Positions 47,314 to 59,622 are shown, counted from the first letter of the stretch. The stretch is 64,000 nt of DNA from Cryptomeria japonica (GCF_030272615.1 NC_081409.1:207993190-208057189); one strand, 5' to 3'. Numbers and translations are program-made. The notes: generated by a model from the letters alone, not told the origin.

Positions 47314-48006
47314 CTAAGACTCAAAGCACTCCTTCAAGTTGTATACATTTCCATCTGTTCTCTTACCTTTTGCAACCAGTTGACCACTGCTCTCTTTTCT
47401 AATTTCACAACCCTTGGAATCAAAGGTAAACTTATATCCTTTGTCACATATTTGACTCACACTCAACAAATTATATTTCAGACCTTCCACATAATAAACA
47501 TCACAAGCTTTCAACTTCCCATCAATGTTTAGTGTACCTTTACCTTTGATTTTGATTGATGAGTTGTCTCCAAACCTCACTGAGCCACCATTATAATTTT
47601 CAAGCTTTATGAATTTCTTCTTATCACCAATCATGTGGTTGGAACACCCACTATCAACTACCCACAAGTTTTTTCTTTCAGCATGTAGGGCAGTTTGAAC
47701 AATCAAACTTGACTCAGTCTTATCTTTATCATTTTTTGCCCAAACTTGTTTGGTTTCTTTCTTCTTTTCTGTTGTGCCATTCTGTTCTAGTTTTGCATTA
47801 GGTTCAGATGTTGACACTGTCTTCTTTTGCTTAGTTGTCCTAAGCTTACAATGTTTTGCAATGTGGCCCAAGTTTTGACAATGATAGCATTTGACATTTA
47901 TATTGAATGATGAGTTTGAAAAGCTATTGTAAGATTGAGATACAATTCTCGTACATTCATAACTCCTATGACCATACCCATTACATTGATAACAAATAAC
48001 ACTCAT
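47314..48006 (-). pseudogene. Copia gag end with zinc knuckles and aspartic protease
   Basis: Two CX2CX4HX4C zinc knuckles, CYQCNGYGHRSYEC (residues 5-18) and CYHCQNLGHIAKHC (40-53), are followed by a Lys-rich linker. The protease has NLWVVDSGCSNHM with DSG at residues 118-120 (near 47650), then FGDNSSIKIKGKGTL, YYVEGLKYNLLSVSQICDKGY and KGCEIR, the pre-integrase block. The protease would release gag and pol products. This segment is the least damaged of the element. Confidence 0.88.
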
Positions 48007-48051
48007 ATCCCTAAGAGAAGCAAATTGATTTCTATTTTCAAAACTAGGTGG

Positions 48052-49859
48052 CTATCTATGAATAAGCTTACAATCAAAAATTATATGACCATAAGTATTA
48101 CATTTATAGCAGTATCCATGGAATTGAGGTACATACCAATCATTATTGAAATTGTTTCTCATTGGTCTCCTTGGAGCAGCATAGTTTGGTCTTTTTGAGC
48201 TCTTCTTTCTTGTATATTTGACCTTCGTGAAGCCTCCATTATCAACATTGGCTTTTATTTTAGGGTCAACATGTTGGTTCATTGATTGATTCTTTGTAGT
48301 GGTAGCGCATGTCTTCTTCTCATTGGGTTTGTTGATTGTGAAGATTTGTTTGACTTCACTTTCACTAGAAGAGGTGAAGTGTATCTCCTTGTCTGATGAA
48401 TCTTTAATGTTAGAATATTTTTCCTTTTCAAATCCAACTCCATTGATGTCCTTGTTGTGCTTTTTCTTACTTAACATTTTGTCTAATGCTTCAGTGCTAC
48501 CACCATATTTAATTTTCATATTGAGTTCATCCTTATTCTTTTCTAATTGCTTTCTTAGATTTGCAAGATCTTCTTCCAATTTTTGACACTCCTTATCCTT
48601 CCTTTCTAAATCTGATTTTGTCACCTCATACATCATTTTTGCTTCTTCCAATTGGATTCTCAAATCAGAAATTGTTGTCTTTGATTGTTCAAGTGATTTG
48701 TTTAGTAGATCTTGTTCTTTAGCAACATCATTCCTGTACTTTTTATATTCCTTTCTCACCTTCCTAAGTTCTTCTAATGCACTTACAAGTTCAACTTCAA
48801 GGTCTACTTTATTTTTTATTTCATCTTCATCCTCAGCAAAATGTTCATCAGATAACTCTCCTTGCTCCATGAAGAGATTGACTTCTCTTTCACCTTCACT
48901 GCAACAATCTTCAAAAACACTTTCTTCATCAGAGGCATCATCCTCAAATGTGTAAAGACTACTTTTTCTCCTAACATTTCTTCTTCATCACTTATAAGTA
49001 TTCGCCATCCTTTCCTTGTCAGTGGCCTTCATTTTTTTCTTTTCATCTTCATCTTTTTCTCCATAAGGACACGACACAAAGTGTCCAATCTTGCCACATT
49101 TGAAAGGCAACTTACCTTTTCTACTTTCTTGAACCTCTTTTGAGCTTCCTTACAAAGTTTGCTACAACAGTATCAGTATCATTTTCATCCTCATTTGTAG
49201 CTTGTTCTTTTCCTTTCTGTATGGTATTGAAGGCAACTTGTCTCTTTGAAGGTTCAACACTTATTGTTCTCATCTCATAGGCAGACAGAGAGCCAAACAG
49301 TTCATCCATAGAGAAGGTGGTCAAATCCTTAGCTTCTTTAATGGTCAAGACTTTGGTGTCATACTTTGGATTGAGAGATCTGAGTACCTTTTTAACTATA
49401 ACTTCATCTTTGACTTCTTCTCCAAGTCCTCTTATAGCACTCACATTTTCATCCACTCTTTGCAGATAATCAACTATTTACTCCTCATCCTTCATTTTTC
49501 AGGTTTTCAAATTGAGCTCTCAGATTTTGTAGTTTGGTTTCTTTCACTTTAGTATCTCCTTCATATATGCTTTGCAGTTTGTCCCATGTTGCTTTTTCTG
49601 ATGTGAAGTGCATGACTTTCACAAACTTTGTATCAAACAAGCCACTCAAGATTGCATTCTTAGCTTTCACATTATTCTCATATTCTCTTTTAGCATCAAG
49701 GTCAGTAGGAGGAACTTAAGGAATAGTATATCCATTTTTTACTGACATCTAGACATCAAACCCAAGGGAAGATGAATATGTCTCCATTCTTCTACTCCAG
49801 AAAGCATAGTTGGTGCCATCATACATAGGGTCTTTAGAGGAGGACTCATTTCTAGCCAT
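48052..49859 (-). pseudogene. Copia gag polyprotein remnant with coiled coil
   Basis: The likely start is MARNESSSKDP at 49859, 60 bp after the primer binding site. It is followed by MYDGTNYAFWSRRMETY, the plant copia gag entry. Stops follow at about 49749 and 49718. It then continues AKNAILSGLFDTKFVKVMH and ATWDKLQSIYEGD (UBN2-type gag), breaks near 49480, and continues VKKVLRSLNPKYDTKVLTI and LFGSLSAYEMR. A degraded CGKIGHFVSCP knuckle lies near 49090. The segment 48870-48052 is a long coiled coil (for example KDKECQKLEEDLANLRKQLE) ending in a CYKCNTYGHIIFDC knuckle. Gag forms the particle. At least four interruptions. Confidence 0.85.
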
Positions 49860-49918
49860 TGTGTTCACAAGACAAGATCTACCCAAGCTAGAGGAATCTT
49901 TACAAAAGGGAACTTGGT

Positions 49919-49930
49919 GCTCTGATACCA
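49919..49930 (-). other. Primer binding site, initiator Met tRNA type
   Basis: TGGTATCAGAGC on the minus strand, two bases after the end of the 5' LTR. This is the standard plant copia primer site complementary to the 3' end of initiator methionine tRNA. Confidence 0.92.
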
Positions 49931-49932
49931 TT

Positions 49933-52331
49933 TGAAGAACACAAATGAACACTGAGAGTGGGGTGAATTGGTGTATTTTCAAAATTTAACTACGTTTGCT
50001 AATACTAAGACTAAAAATTAATCAAGAATACACACACACTAATAAAACGAACCACAACACCAGATTTATGAGGAAACCCCAATGTGGGAAAAACCTCCGT
50101 GAGAGTAGCTGCTAGAGTTTACTGCTCCAATCCAGCCTCACAGTAAATAACCAAATAAAATTTTTAGGGAACCAACCCAAGGAGCACGAACCCCTGAACT
50201 TTAGGGCACCAACCCAAGGAGCACCAACCCCTGATTTATGAGCACCTACTCAAAGGAGCACCTACTCTTTCTCTGAGCACTCACTCATAGATTTACAAAT
50301 ATTATCAAAATTTACAATGTAGTTATAATGCCTTGTTAAAAATGAGTTTTGTAACACTTACACATTTCTCATATCATGAGAATCAATTTCTCTACCTTCT
50401 AAAGTTCCTTCTCTGTTTCTCCTTCTTCCTCTGTCTCTTTTTCTTTTTTTGTTTCTGAATGTTACACTCTCTCGGTAACCACACACTTACTAAACTCTCT
50501 ACTACAACTTCACTTTTCAGAGCACTCTATGCTTTCTCAGTTCTTACACTCTCTACCTTAGTAGATTTCCCAATTTCTCTTGGCAACAACACACCCTTTC
50601 TACAACACACACACTCTTTCTATAGATGACTTGGTGAGATATTTCAATTTCCACCTCTGTCTCTATCTCAACAGCCACACCTGCCGATGTCAAATCTCAT
50701 CACACTTATTGCTCAATTCATTCATCTATGTCCACCACTCACATTTTTCCAAATGTAGGATTTTAATATTTTATTCAAGTTGTTTATCTTGGAGATCTTC
50801 GCTGTAGGTGATTTTAATCTTTGTTCTCTATCTGTTCTCAGATCGACTGCCTAAATTAAATGCATCCTATTTATCTTCAGATCATTCTTTGTACTTAGAT
50901 TACTAAGTTTAGTAATCTTCCTCTCCCCAAAATGATCTAAAATCCTTCCTCGAGTCACACAACCTACCTGTAACTTGGTCACCATTAATGCTTTTCCATC
51001 CTCTATCGACCTACCCTAAAAAGATCGACAACTACCATACTTGAATCCATTGTCACTACCTTCTGCATATCTGATTCTTTCTTTGTCCACCAAGAAACCA
51101 CATGTCTTCATATTCCTCATCATGATCATCTTGTCAAGGTCGGTTGGCCTCCACGTAAAACCCTTGTGCCAATCGACATGCGCAGGTGTCATCAAAAGTC
51201 TTCATAATCAACATCCAAGTCACTTGGTTAGCCATAGTCAACCGCCACGTGGACTATCATCCTTATCGGGTTACCAACGTGTCGACTGAAAAACCTCTAA
51301 TGGTCATGACGATCTTAACCTTTGTTGCTGTGGTATGGCGAGATGCACGCCATTTTTGCCTTTTAACTTGCTCTGCATCATTGTTCACACACCCATTTTG
51401 CTCATGCGGGTTGGTGGGATGCATCATCTTTCTGCCTTAACTTATCTCACGATCTCCCCTTTACATCCATCTATAGCCACAGGATAGTGGAATTCTTCTC
51501 TCGCTTCACTTTCTTGTCCCACACAACTATCACTCATCCATCTTGAATGGTACGGGATAGTGGAAACCTTCTATCACTATCATTGTCTTGTCTTGCAAGA
51601 CCTTTAATCTTATCACAAACAAGCCACGAGATAGCAGGGGCCTCTATGCCCTTCTTGATCTTGCTTTAAATTATCTCATACGGACACCATGCACACATTT
51701 GCGTGGTGCGAGATAGAGGGAAACACATTTCCCTTTTCTCTTCACTTTTCCTTATCTCATGGGCTTCTTTACCTCCTTGCTTGGTCACACGAGATAATGG
51801 GATGCCTTTGCTTTTGTTTCCCCTACATGATATTTTGTGTGCCTCTTAACCTATGTGGGATAAGGGAATCTGCAATCTTCCCTTCAGTTTGTTATCACGT
51901 GCAACTTTGTTTGGTCACTTTTGACACTGCGGGATAAGAGGGACTGCCTTGTTCATCAAACTTAAGTTGTCATGCACGACTAGTCACATGGCCTTTTCAA
52001 CAATGAGGGATAGTTGTGGATGATCTTTCATTCGTTCAAGTGTTATCTTGCACAATCTCTTCTCTTCGTTGCATTTGAACACACGACGGAACCCACAGAT
52101 ACACGTGAACCAAACAACTCCTGCCACGTGGAATCATGACTCTCAACCCCAACTCAAGACTCGTTCACTATTTCTGACATGTGGAGATGATGAATCTGGT
52201 CGAAACCCTTGCAACATAACATGACGTGTTACGCACAATTGCATAGCATAACCTACGTGTTATGCATGAGTGCTATCTACTTCTCTGCAACCTCTTGACA
52301 TCCCTTGACATTAATGACAATAATGCCAATA
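49933..52331 (-). repeat. 5' LTR of the copia element (right copy)
   Basis: Starts TGAAGAACAC and ends ATAATGCCAATA, the terminal CA being mutated to TA, beside the GTTAT duplication. It carries an extra ACCAACCCAAGGAGCACxAACC unit near 50170-50235 that the left LTR lacks, and the GGGATA/TATCCC array near 51330-52050. Visible differences from the left LTR are frequent, so the insertion is not recent. Confidence 0.93.
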
Positions 52332-52336
52332 GTTAT

Positions 52337-52994
52337 GAGAGATTATAAGGCAATTGTAAGGGCTAAAAATGGGGTGGATCATTTTGGACATGAGAATAAG
52401 TTATTGTTACATGTGTAAGAGAATCCTTACATAAGTTATTGATAGTCTATGATGCATGTAAGAGTATCTCCTATTTTGGGGGATTATTATGACAACTTGT
52501 AAGAAGGTATAATTGTTAGAGAATTTTTATCTATTAGTTGCTTTTTTACAACTATTTTTTCTTTCTTTCTTTTTTGCTTGAGTTTACTCGGGAGTTCTTA
52601 CTTCTAGTTTTAGCTTTTGTGCATCTAGTTTAGCTAGAGTTGAGCTTTTTTTTGGCTCCTCATGCTTGCACTTTAGTTATCCTATTATTGGCTTAGGGAG
52701 TCTTCCTGCATTCTTTATAGGTACCTCATTATACAATTATAATTTGTTCTATATTCTTTGCTTTTGAGTAATATAGCATTCATTTGTGTAACTCCTATTT
52801 GTGGAAGGTTTTTTGTTTGTTGTTAATTCTTGCATGCACTTGTGTTGTAAAATTGAGCATTATATCAAAGCATAAATTCAACAAGTCCTTATTTTTCTTT
52901 GAGGGTTTGTTTGCTTATAAGTATTGCAGGATCACATATTTACTTTTTTGTTGATATAGAGGTGGGTGATATTTTTATCATGTTTGGAGCGAAA
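52337..52994. other. Spacer between two retrotransposons
   Basis: No gene seen. T-rich stretch near 52540-52720. Possibly an older retroelement fragment, but no diagnostic motif was found. Confidence 0.45.
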
Positions 52995-52999
52995 CAAAC

Positions 53000-54706
53000 T
53001 GTGGAGGGGAAAAAGCGAGATCGGGTGGCTAGGACCTAATCCCACTTTTGCCAACACATTGGGAATATTAAAGAGCCTAGGGAGATAGCTCACTTTGGCT
53101 ACTTCTTGTGAGAAAGAGAGATCCAAGGATTATCTCTTATGGTTTCTATCCCTCTTGTTGTAAATGAAGGCAAGATGTGAAAGATTGACCAACTAGACTA
53201 GGAGATGAATAGTGAAGCATACATAAATTGAAATTGCACAAACTAGCAAATCTAGAACTGAGATAATAAAAGAAGAGAAGGGGGAGGAATTTAGATGTGT
53301 ACCTAATGCTAGAAAATGGACCAAACTGACTAGTACTAGGGCACCACGCCCCTGTCCTTGAGAATCTGACAGAAAGCTGCAACTGAGACATTGCAAATTG
53401 AAGATCCTGAACTTGCACACTATAAAAAATCACTGATTTTGAGGGGGACTATGGTGCCATGCCCCTATCTTGGGAAATGCTAGGGAACCATGCCCCTGTC
53501 CCAGATAGATTAGGGCAATTATGAGGGTTCTAGGTTGTACTTGTGCCTTTTTCTGAGCTTAAAGTCCTCCGGGGTACCCGTTTCTGCACCTGCAACTGAA
53601 AAGATAGGGGTTGGGTGGCTATATAGGGTTTTGCCTCAGTCAAACCCCTGTGTTGGTGATTTACACCTCCACAAATAGATGATTTGTATAGTAAAATAGT
53701 GTGTGGAGGAATCTTGTGTGTGTGCAAGACCTTAAAATGAAAGCAAACAATCTAGAGCAACCCTAAAGAGTAAACCCTAAATGCTTGTAATTGACAAAGT
53801 AAATGCTCTAAATCAATGATGCAAAGTGATCTAAAGAATGAATGAAAATATGTAAATTGATGTAATGAATCTCATGCAAAGACATGAAAATAACATGAAA
53901 CCATACCCAACCCCTAAGGGAGGGGTACAAGCCAATCATTAGTTGGTGATCTCCTATTATTCTTCAATGTCTTCAAGGATCCTAATTGATTATGAATGGT
54001 TGATGAAATATTGTTGAATATTGTTGATGTCATTGAATGTTGTTGAAGACTCCACATAGGCTTCTCTTTCACTACATAGAAGGCTCCTTGTGCTCCAAAA
54101 ACCTGCTCTTAGATTCTTACATAGATAGATCAATCCATAGATAGATTCTTAGTTCTTAGATCCGATTGATAGATCCCTTCAAATGAAAAAAGAGAGCTCT
54201 TATGTATGAAACCCTAGATCTTAATTTCATATTTAGGATGACTTAGAGATTCAAGTTTCCCACCAATTTATTGGGGTTAAGCATTATAATATCATAGAAT
54301 TGTGCTCCCAAAATTTCGGGAAAAAAGTCGAGGACCATGTGCACTTTGCACATGGTCCGACCAAATTTTTAGCAAATTTTTAGGGTCATTAGATATGATG
54401 ATATTAGAGCAAATCCCAAAGTTACAACTGATTTCAAGGTGTTTTGATATGCGAAATTGGGCTTTAAAGGTCGAAATAGGACAAAATTAGGGTTTATGAT
54501 TTATTGGAGGAATAAAAATTAAAAAGGGGCACACTTAGGGTAAAGGGCCCAATTTTATGATGTGGGGAGTGATGAAATATGACTTTAGATTTAATTAAAT
54601 TCTTAAAGGGAAATTACACTGCAAGATACAAACACACTAAGGCGGGTGCTAAACTAAGTGTGGAATTGTACCACCCTAGGAAGGGTGTACAATTTATGAC
54701 ACTACA
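53000..54706 (-). repeat. 3' LTR of the gypsy-like element (left copy)
   Basis: Starts TGTGGAGGGGAAAAAG and ends GACACTACA. Aligns along its length with 59623-61314. Contains three CACCATGCCCCTGTCC-type subrepeats at 53340-53510 and a 12-bp-arm hairpin at 54332-54358. Confidence 0.92.
54332..54358. repeat. LTR hairpin with GTGCAC core
   Basis: GGACCATGTGCA at 54332-54343 and its exact complement at 54347-54358, loop of 3 nt. A further GTC/GAC pair lies outside a 2-nt bulge. The equivalent in the other LTR is 60920-60946, with one difference that keeps pairing as G-U in one strand. Confidence 0.8.
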
Positions 54707-54721
54707 CTTAGCCCCCACTTT
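54707..54721 (-). other. Polypurine tract of the gypsy-like element
   Basis: AAAGTGGGGGCTAAG on the minus strand, directly next to the TGTAGTGTC start of the 3' LTR. Confidence 0.8.
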
Positions 54722-56160
54722 AACGGTCATATGACACTACGTGTATATGCAAGCTAAAGTAAAGAAAATTAAACATTCATTAAAAAGGATATATCCACAA
54801 GTTGTCAGACAAAGCCCCTAGCGGTATCTGTAGTACACGGTTAGGAACCGCACCCTACAAAACCACATGTTAGATAAAATCACAAAATTACCTAAATGCT
54901 TACTAAGAAAGGTGATGAAATTCATGGGTATCTATATGACCCTTGTTTTGGCTTGCTAATTTTAGTGAGTTGAAACAAGGTATAATGTTTAAACGACATC
55001 GAATTTTGAAAGAAGATTCCTGACAAATGCTCACAAGAAGATTTGATACAAGATCAAAAAGTAATGGAGATTAATTTGATAAGAAAGTGGTCGAAACCTC
55101 AATTCCAACACAACAAAGAGTGTGAGGATTTGAGAGCTATCTAACACAAGATGAAAGATTTAAATAGAAACAAATGCAAGAGATACAATCCAAAAAAAAT
55201 GCAACTCCATAAAGGAAATTGGGAAAGAATGGAAGATTGAAATGACGCCAAAGAGATATTATTTATAGAAACACTCTTCTATAAGAAGGCAAGAGATCCT
55301 CATCAGGGATATGCACGTGCACAAAATAGAAGGGTTTATTATTAAAGATACTACTCAACGAAGAAAAGAAATTGATGAATGATCAAAGACTTTGAACACC
55401 AAGGAGGAGGTCCCAATTAAGGATATGTACTTAAGATCCCCATTAGGGATGATTGTTCCACTATGAGAGAAGGAATTAAAATATGAATACACCTCTACAA
55501 ACAATAAGAAATCCTTATAGAAGACACTACTTCTCAAAGGGGAAATTTTAATCTTAAGAAGGAGAGATGTTTGAAATCACTCTTGCTCCCCCATATATAG
55601 GGAGAAGAGATGAGATAGAAATAGGCTATTATGTTTCTTCAAAAAAGTACGATTACACATGAAATTATACCATCATGAATGACAATGAGCCCCCAATAAG
55701 TGAGCTACCAATGTCACATAATGATGAGCAACATAATAGCCATTAATGTTATTTAAAGACATGATAGATTGAATAAGGTATTTGAATATGACATGATAAA
55801 TGCTTTACTATAAGTGAGATTAAAAACATGTGTAAGATGATGAATGTTAAAAAGTATTTAGAAAGAGAGAAGTATAATAGAGAAGAATAGGCCACTAATT
55901 CATACTTTTCTTGCACACAAGAAATCTTAGGATAGGGATAAGTGTAATTCATTAGAGCCTTATTCCTAGATGAAAGGATTTTAAAATGAGTAGAAGATAA
56001 AGCCTCATAAGTGGGATTAGAAATCTCTTGAGGAGATTCAATGTAAAGAGATTTGTTCATCACCAAGATTTCCTTAAGAGGGGGATGAGTGTTGAAAGAA
56101 GTAGAAGATGATTTAATCGAGGTGAGGTGATCATCACTACTAAATATAAAATTCACATTG
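54722..56160 (-). other. 3' interior of the gypsy-like element, little coding
   Basis: Where reverse transcriptase and integrase would be expected, only AT-rich sequence and a 135-codon minus-strand frame (56156-55749, opening MNFIFSSDDHLTSIKSSSTS) without a known motif are found. That frame resembles the Ser/Thr/Pro-rich style of the upstream protein. Confidence 0.5.
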
Positions 56161-56167
56161 AGAGATG

Positions 56168-56590
56168 GTCTTTTAGATTCTTTGGTGGGATTAGAAGGAT
56201 TATATCCAAGTCCAAATGAAGATTCATGTGTGTTATGTTCTAAAGGAACTTTAATTCCTTGTTCATTTGTGCCACAACCATTTCCATTATAGCTACTCTT
56301 AGCTAAAATGTGAAAACCAAGACCATAAAGGGATTACCATCTCTCTCTGATTTGGCATCCCTTTATGGTCCTGGTTTTCACATTTTAGCTAAGAGTGGCT
56401 ATAATGGCAATGGTCTTTTAGATGCTTTGGTGGGCTTAGAAGGATTATATCCAAGTCTAAATGAAGCTTCATGTGTGTTATGTTCTAAAGGAACTTTAAT
56501 TCCTTGTTCATTTGTGCCACAACCATTGCCATTATAGCCACTCTTAGCTAAAGTGTAAAAACCAGGACCATAAAGGGATGCCAAATCAAA
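56168..56590. repeat. Direct duplication with an inverted copy between (57-bp palindrome)
   Basis: The segment 56168-56333 recurs in the same orientation at 56413-56580 with a few differences. Between them, 56358-56414 is the inverted complement of 56277-56333, leaving a 24-nt spacer at 56334-56357. The result is a long foldback flanked by direct repeats. The mirrored frames SLxDLASLYGPGF and LAKSGYNGNG appear on both strands for this reason. Confidence 0.88.
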
Positions 56591-56742
56591 GAGAGATGGT
56601 AATGCCTCATAGGTCTCAGTGCTATATGAATTACAGGGAGAATTTGAATAATTGTTTGAATTAAAAGAAACCACAAAGTGGTTACTTGTTTAGACAAAGT
56701 GGGTTGCTCTTTAGGTTCCTCCTTATATTTCTCCTTCTCAGT

Positions 56743-57740
56743 CTAAGATCCTTTCCAAGATACTCTATACTCTCCTACAAAAGTAGGGTTAAAATATAGA
56801 GATCCCCAATCATCATCTAAGAACACTTTTTTGGGAGAAAAGATATCTTTGGGAGGATATTCCGATTGAGTATAAGAATCATGAGTAATAGAAGGGACAA
56901 GATCATTAAATGAAATAGATGTATTTGAAGTAGGAGGATTCAGAGAAGAATGGGAAGTAGTTGAATAAGAAGATCTATATTTTAATAGTTCATGAGGTTT
57001 GTCAGCTAACAAGGTATATGTATTATTGTTATAAATGAACTTGACTTGCCTATGCAAAGTTGAGGGGACAACTTGCATGCTATGAATCCACGGTCTCCCT
57101 AATAGAAGGTTATATGTCAAATTACCAGGTATGACATAAATAGGTGTAGGTAAAATAACATGACCTAACTTAACAAGAAAGGTTATGACACCTAAACATT
57201 GTTTAGAAACATTATCAAAGCCTCAAATAGAAAGAAAAGCAGGTTCGATGAGAGAATGATCCACATTAATCTTATCCAATAAGTCCACACCACAAATATT
57301 AAGGCCAAACCCATTGTCCACAAGGGTTCATCTTATAGAACTATCATTGATAATAACCACAATCATAAGAGGATCATATTGATGTTGGATTTCACGAGAA
57401 GGTAACTCATCTGTGTGAATACAATTTGAGCTTTGGGTTTGTTTGTAGTGTCAATCAAGGAAGCCATGTTATTAGGTGTCACTGCAGGTGGGACATCTAA
57501 GTGTTTCAAAGCATCTTGTAACATCCCATGATAAGCAGGTGAAGTTTGAACCAAATCCCAAATAGAAATCTTAGCAGGAGTAGCTTTAAGTTGTTCAATG
57601 AGATCATACTCCTTACTAAGAGTTTGTGATATACAAGGTGCTTGTGGAAGAGTAGGTGGAGAGGGATGAAGTGAAGTTTGGATAACTAGAGGAGGACTAG
57701 GTTTCCTATTGTTTCTTGTGTTGTAGGTATGAGCAACCAT
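56743..57740 (-). pseudogene. Gypsy-type linker and aspartic protease remnant
   Basis: The frame at 57740-57363 encodes EQLKATPAKISIWDLVQTS and LDVPPAVTPNNMASL, the segment that precedes the protease in plant gypsy elements. After a frame change it reads IINDSSIR, a stop, LVDNGFGLNICGVDLLDK (a DNG active-site triad near 57310) and LGHVILPTPIYVIPG, then TYNLLLGRPWIHSMQVVPS (57120 onward), the conserved C-terminal flap of the family. VDNG rather than VDSG is seen in some Tat-like gypsy elements. A frameshift and a stop make it inactive. Confidence 0.8.
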
Positions 57741-59119
57741 ATGATAACTCTCTCTAGTGATTTTCTTAGCATACTCATAAGGGCTCTTAGTCTAGGATAA
57801 CCTCCTTGCATAGTAATAATAGGTTTCTTAGGAGTGCAAAAAGAATCATCAGCATAACCACCTTGAACAACTAAGATAGGCTTACATTGAGAACATTGAG
57901 AAGGACAAGCACCTTGTACTGTGAAGAGGGGTTTATTAGGTGTTTCATTCACATGTATCAAATTGATTGAAGATGGTTTAGTAATATCAAAGGTGTCATG
58001 AATTTTAGAAGAAGAATGGATTATATTGTTGGAATAATTATTGATAGTCTCTTCTTGCACTAAAATGTTATCATGGATAAGATCAATTTTAGGAGGTAGA
58101 CTAGGAGTAGGCATTTATGTTTTAGAAGGAAGAATATTAGTAGGAAAGGTCATATCATCCTCTATCATCAAAGGACCTACATGGGGAATAGACTCTCTAG
58201 GAGAAGGATCAACATTAATCTTGAAAAGTTCACCTTTGAGAGGGAGACCTTTGAAAGAGATGTCAACAATCTTACCTTGAACTAGGGTATCCTTATAAGT
58301 AGAAACAAGTTGAGGAAAAGGAGATGCTTTATTTTTAGAGGGAGAATGATTGAGATTCATGGAAGGTGAGATGCTATCAAGGGGATTACTCTCATAGGGT
58401 AGAGAATAATCAACACCTTCTTCTAATGGTTCATCCAAAATAGTGAGGTCATTGAAGAAAGTATTAGAAATATCTTGCACATAGATATCCTTATTGCTAT
58501 TGCCAATTTTAGGAGAAGGGATAACATTGTTCATTAATTCTTCATCCTAAAGAGGGAGAGCATCACTACATGTGTTTAAATAATCTTCTTGCCTTAAAAT
58601 GTGTTTAATAGGATCTTTAAGGGAGAGATAATTAAGGAAATTGATTATGATTTCATCTTCTTTCTCTAAGGCATCTTTATAGGTAATACAAGCTTCGAGG
58701 CAAGGATAAGCATTTCTCATTAATGCATCATCTCTAGTGGGAATTTTGTTGAATTCAAAAGAGGAGATCCCATCACTAGGAAAATTAGGGACAATACCAT
58801 CTTCTTGCACAAAATGATCCTCATGAGGGGGGTGTTATTTAGGAGGGAAATGAACATCTTTCTCCAAAGATTCATTCTTAGGAAGGAGACCTATGAAAGA
58901 AATGCTCATAACCTCTTGTTGCACTAACATGCCCCCATTGGTAAGACCAAATGTAGGAGAAGATAAGTCAATGCCCATAAATACCTTTTCACTTAGAGAG
59001 GCATCATGTAAAGAAGGTAAGGTAACACTAAGAAAGGTGTTTATGATATCATCATCTTCTTCTAAGATAGAAAGATGGGAAGGGCACATTTTAGGAGAAT
59101 TATCAAGATTATTCTTCAA
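57686..59119 (-). pseudogene. Repetitive acidic protein of the gypsy-like element, family not recognised
   Basis: One frame runs from about 59119 to about 57780 with only three stops (near 58832, 58544 and 58112), then shifts near 57740-57780 into the protease linker. The product is rich in Asp, Glu, Ser and Pro and shows internal repeats: MLVQQEVMSISFIGLLPKNE, EKEDEIIINFLNYLSLKDP, YVQDISNTFFNDLTILDEP, LVQGKIVDISFKGLPLKGE and ILVQEETI, spaced about 40-65 residues. Near the end are three GGY/GACP(S)-type units (VQGACPSQC, VVQGGYADD, TMQGGYP). It occupies the gag position but has no zinc knuckle or capsid motif that I recognise. Function unknown. Confidence 0.6.
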
Positions 59120-59601
59120 ATCTTCATCCTAAGAGCATGTGACAGTTTTGAAGGGGTTGTTAAAAAATCTTTTAGGAACTAAAATGTTGTCATAGATAGG
59201 AGGAGGTTCTTTAAGTGATGGAAAAATTGAAAGAAGGGAAGCTAACCCATTATCACATTTATGAAATGAATGCAACATGACAAAAAATTTCCTCTTTCAA
59301 ATGATAACATATGCAAAATAGAAGGAGATGTTCAATTTTAACCAATGCAAGCACTCTAAATGTTGATTTAGAAAATGAAATTTATGAGAGAAATGCGTTC
59401 CTAAATCAGATCTGAAATTAATGATCCAAATTAAGCTATCCACAAGTTCAATTTTGAATTGAAAAAATTAGGGTTTTAACAAAATTGACCTCTAAATTTT
59501 TGAAATTTTGAAGGAATTGAAACTTGTAAATGTAAATTTGAATTTGAAATAGAAAAAACACTTATATCTAAGAACATAAATCAGAATTAAAGAATATTGG
59601 A

Positions 59602-59619
59602 TTCACGTCGGGTTCACCA
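59602..59619 (-). other. Primer binding site of the gypsy-like element
   Basis: TGGTGAACCCGACGTGAA on the minus strand, starting three bases after the end of the 5' LTR. The TGG start fits a tRNA CCA end. I could not assign the tRNA, and it is not the initiator Met type used by the copia element. Confidence 0.7.
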
Positions 59620-59622
59620 AAA

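Larger units (their letters stand above)
41945..52331 (-). mobile_element. Full-length Ty1/copia LTR retrotransposon, 10.4 kb, inactive
   Basis: Bounded by GTTAT at 41940-41944 and 52332-52336. It has two LTRs of 2338 and 2399 bp, a primer binding site next to the right LTR and a polypurine tract next to the left LTR, so it is transcribed right to left. Domain order on the minus strand is gag, zinc knuckles, protease, integrase, reverse transcriptase, RNase H, which is the copia order. Stops and frameshifts break every domain. No envelope-like frame lies between RNase H and the 3' LTR. The long coiled-coil gag extension with several zinc knuckles recalls Sirevirus-type elements, but the lineage is not certain. 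Confidence 0.95.
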
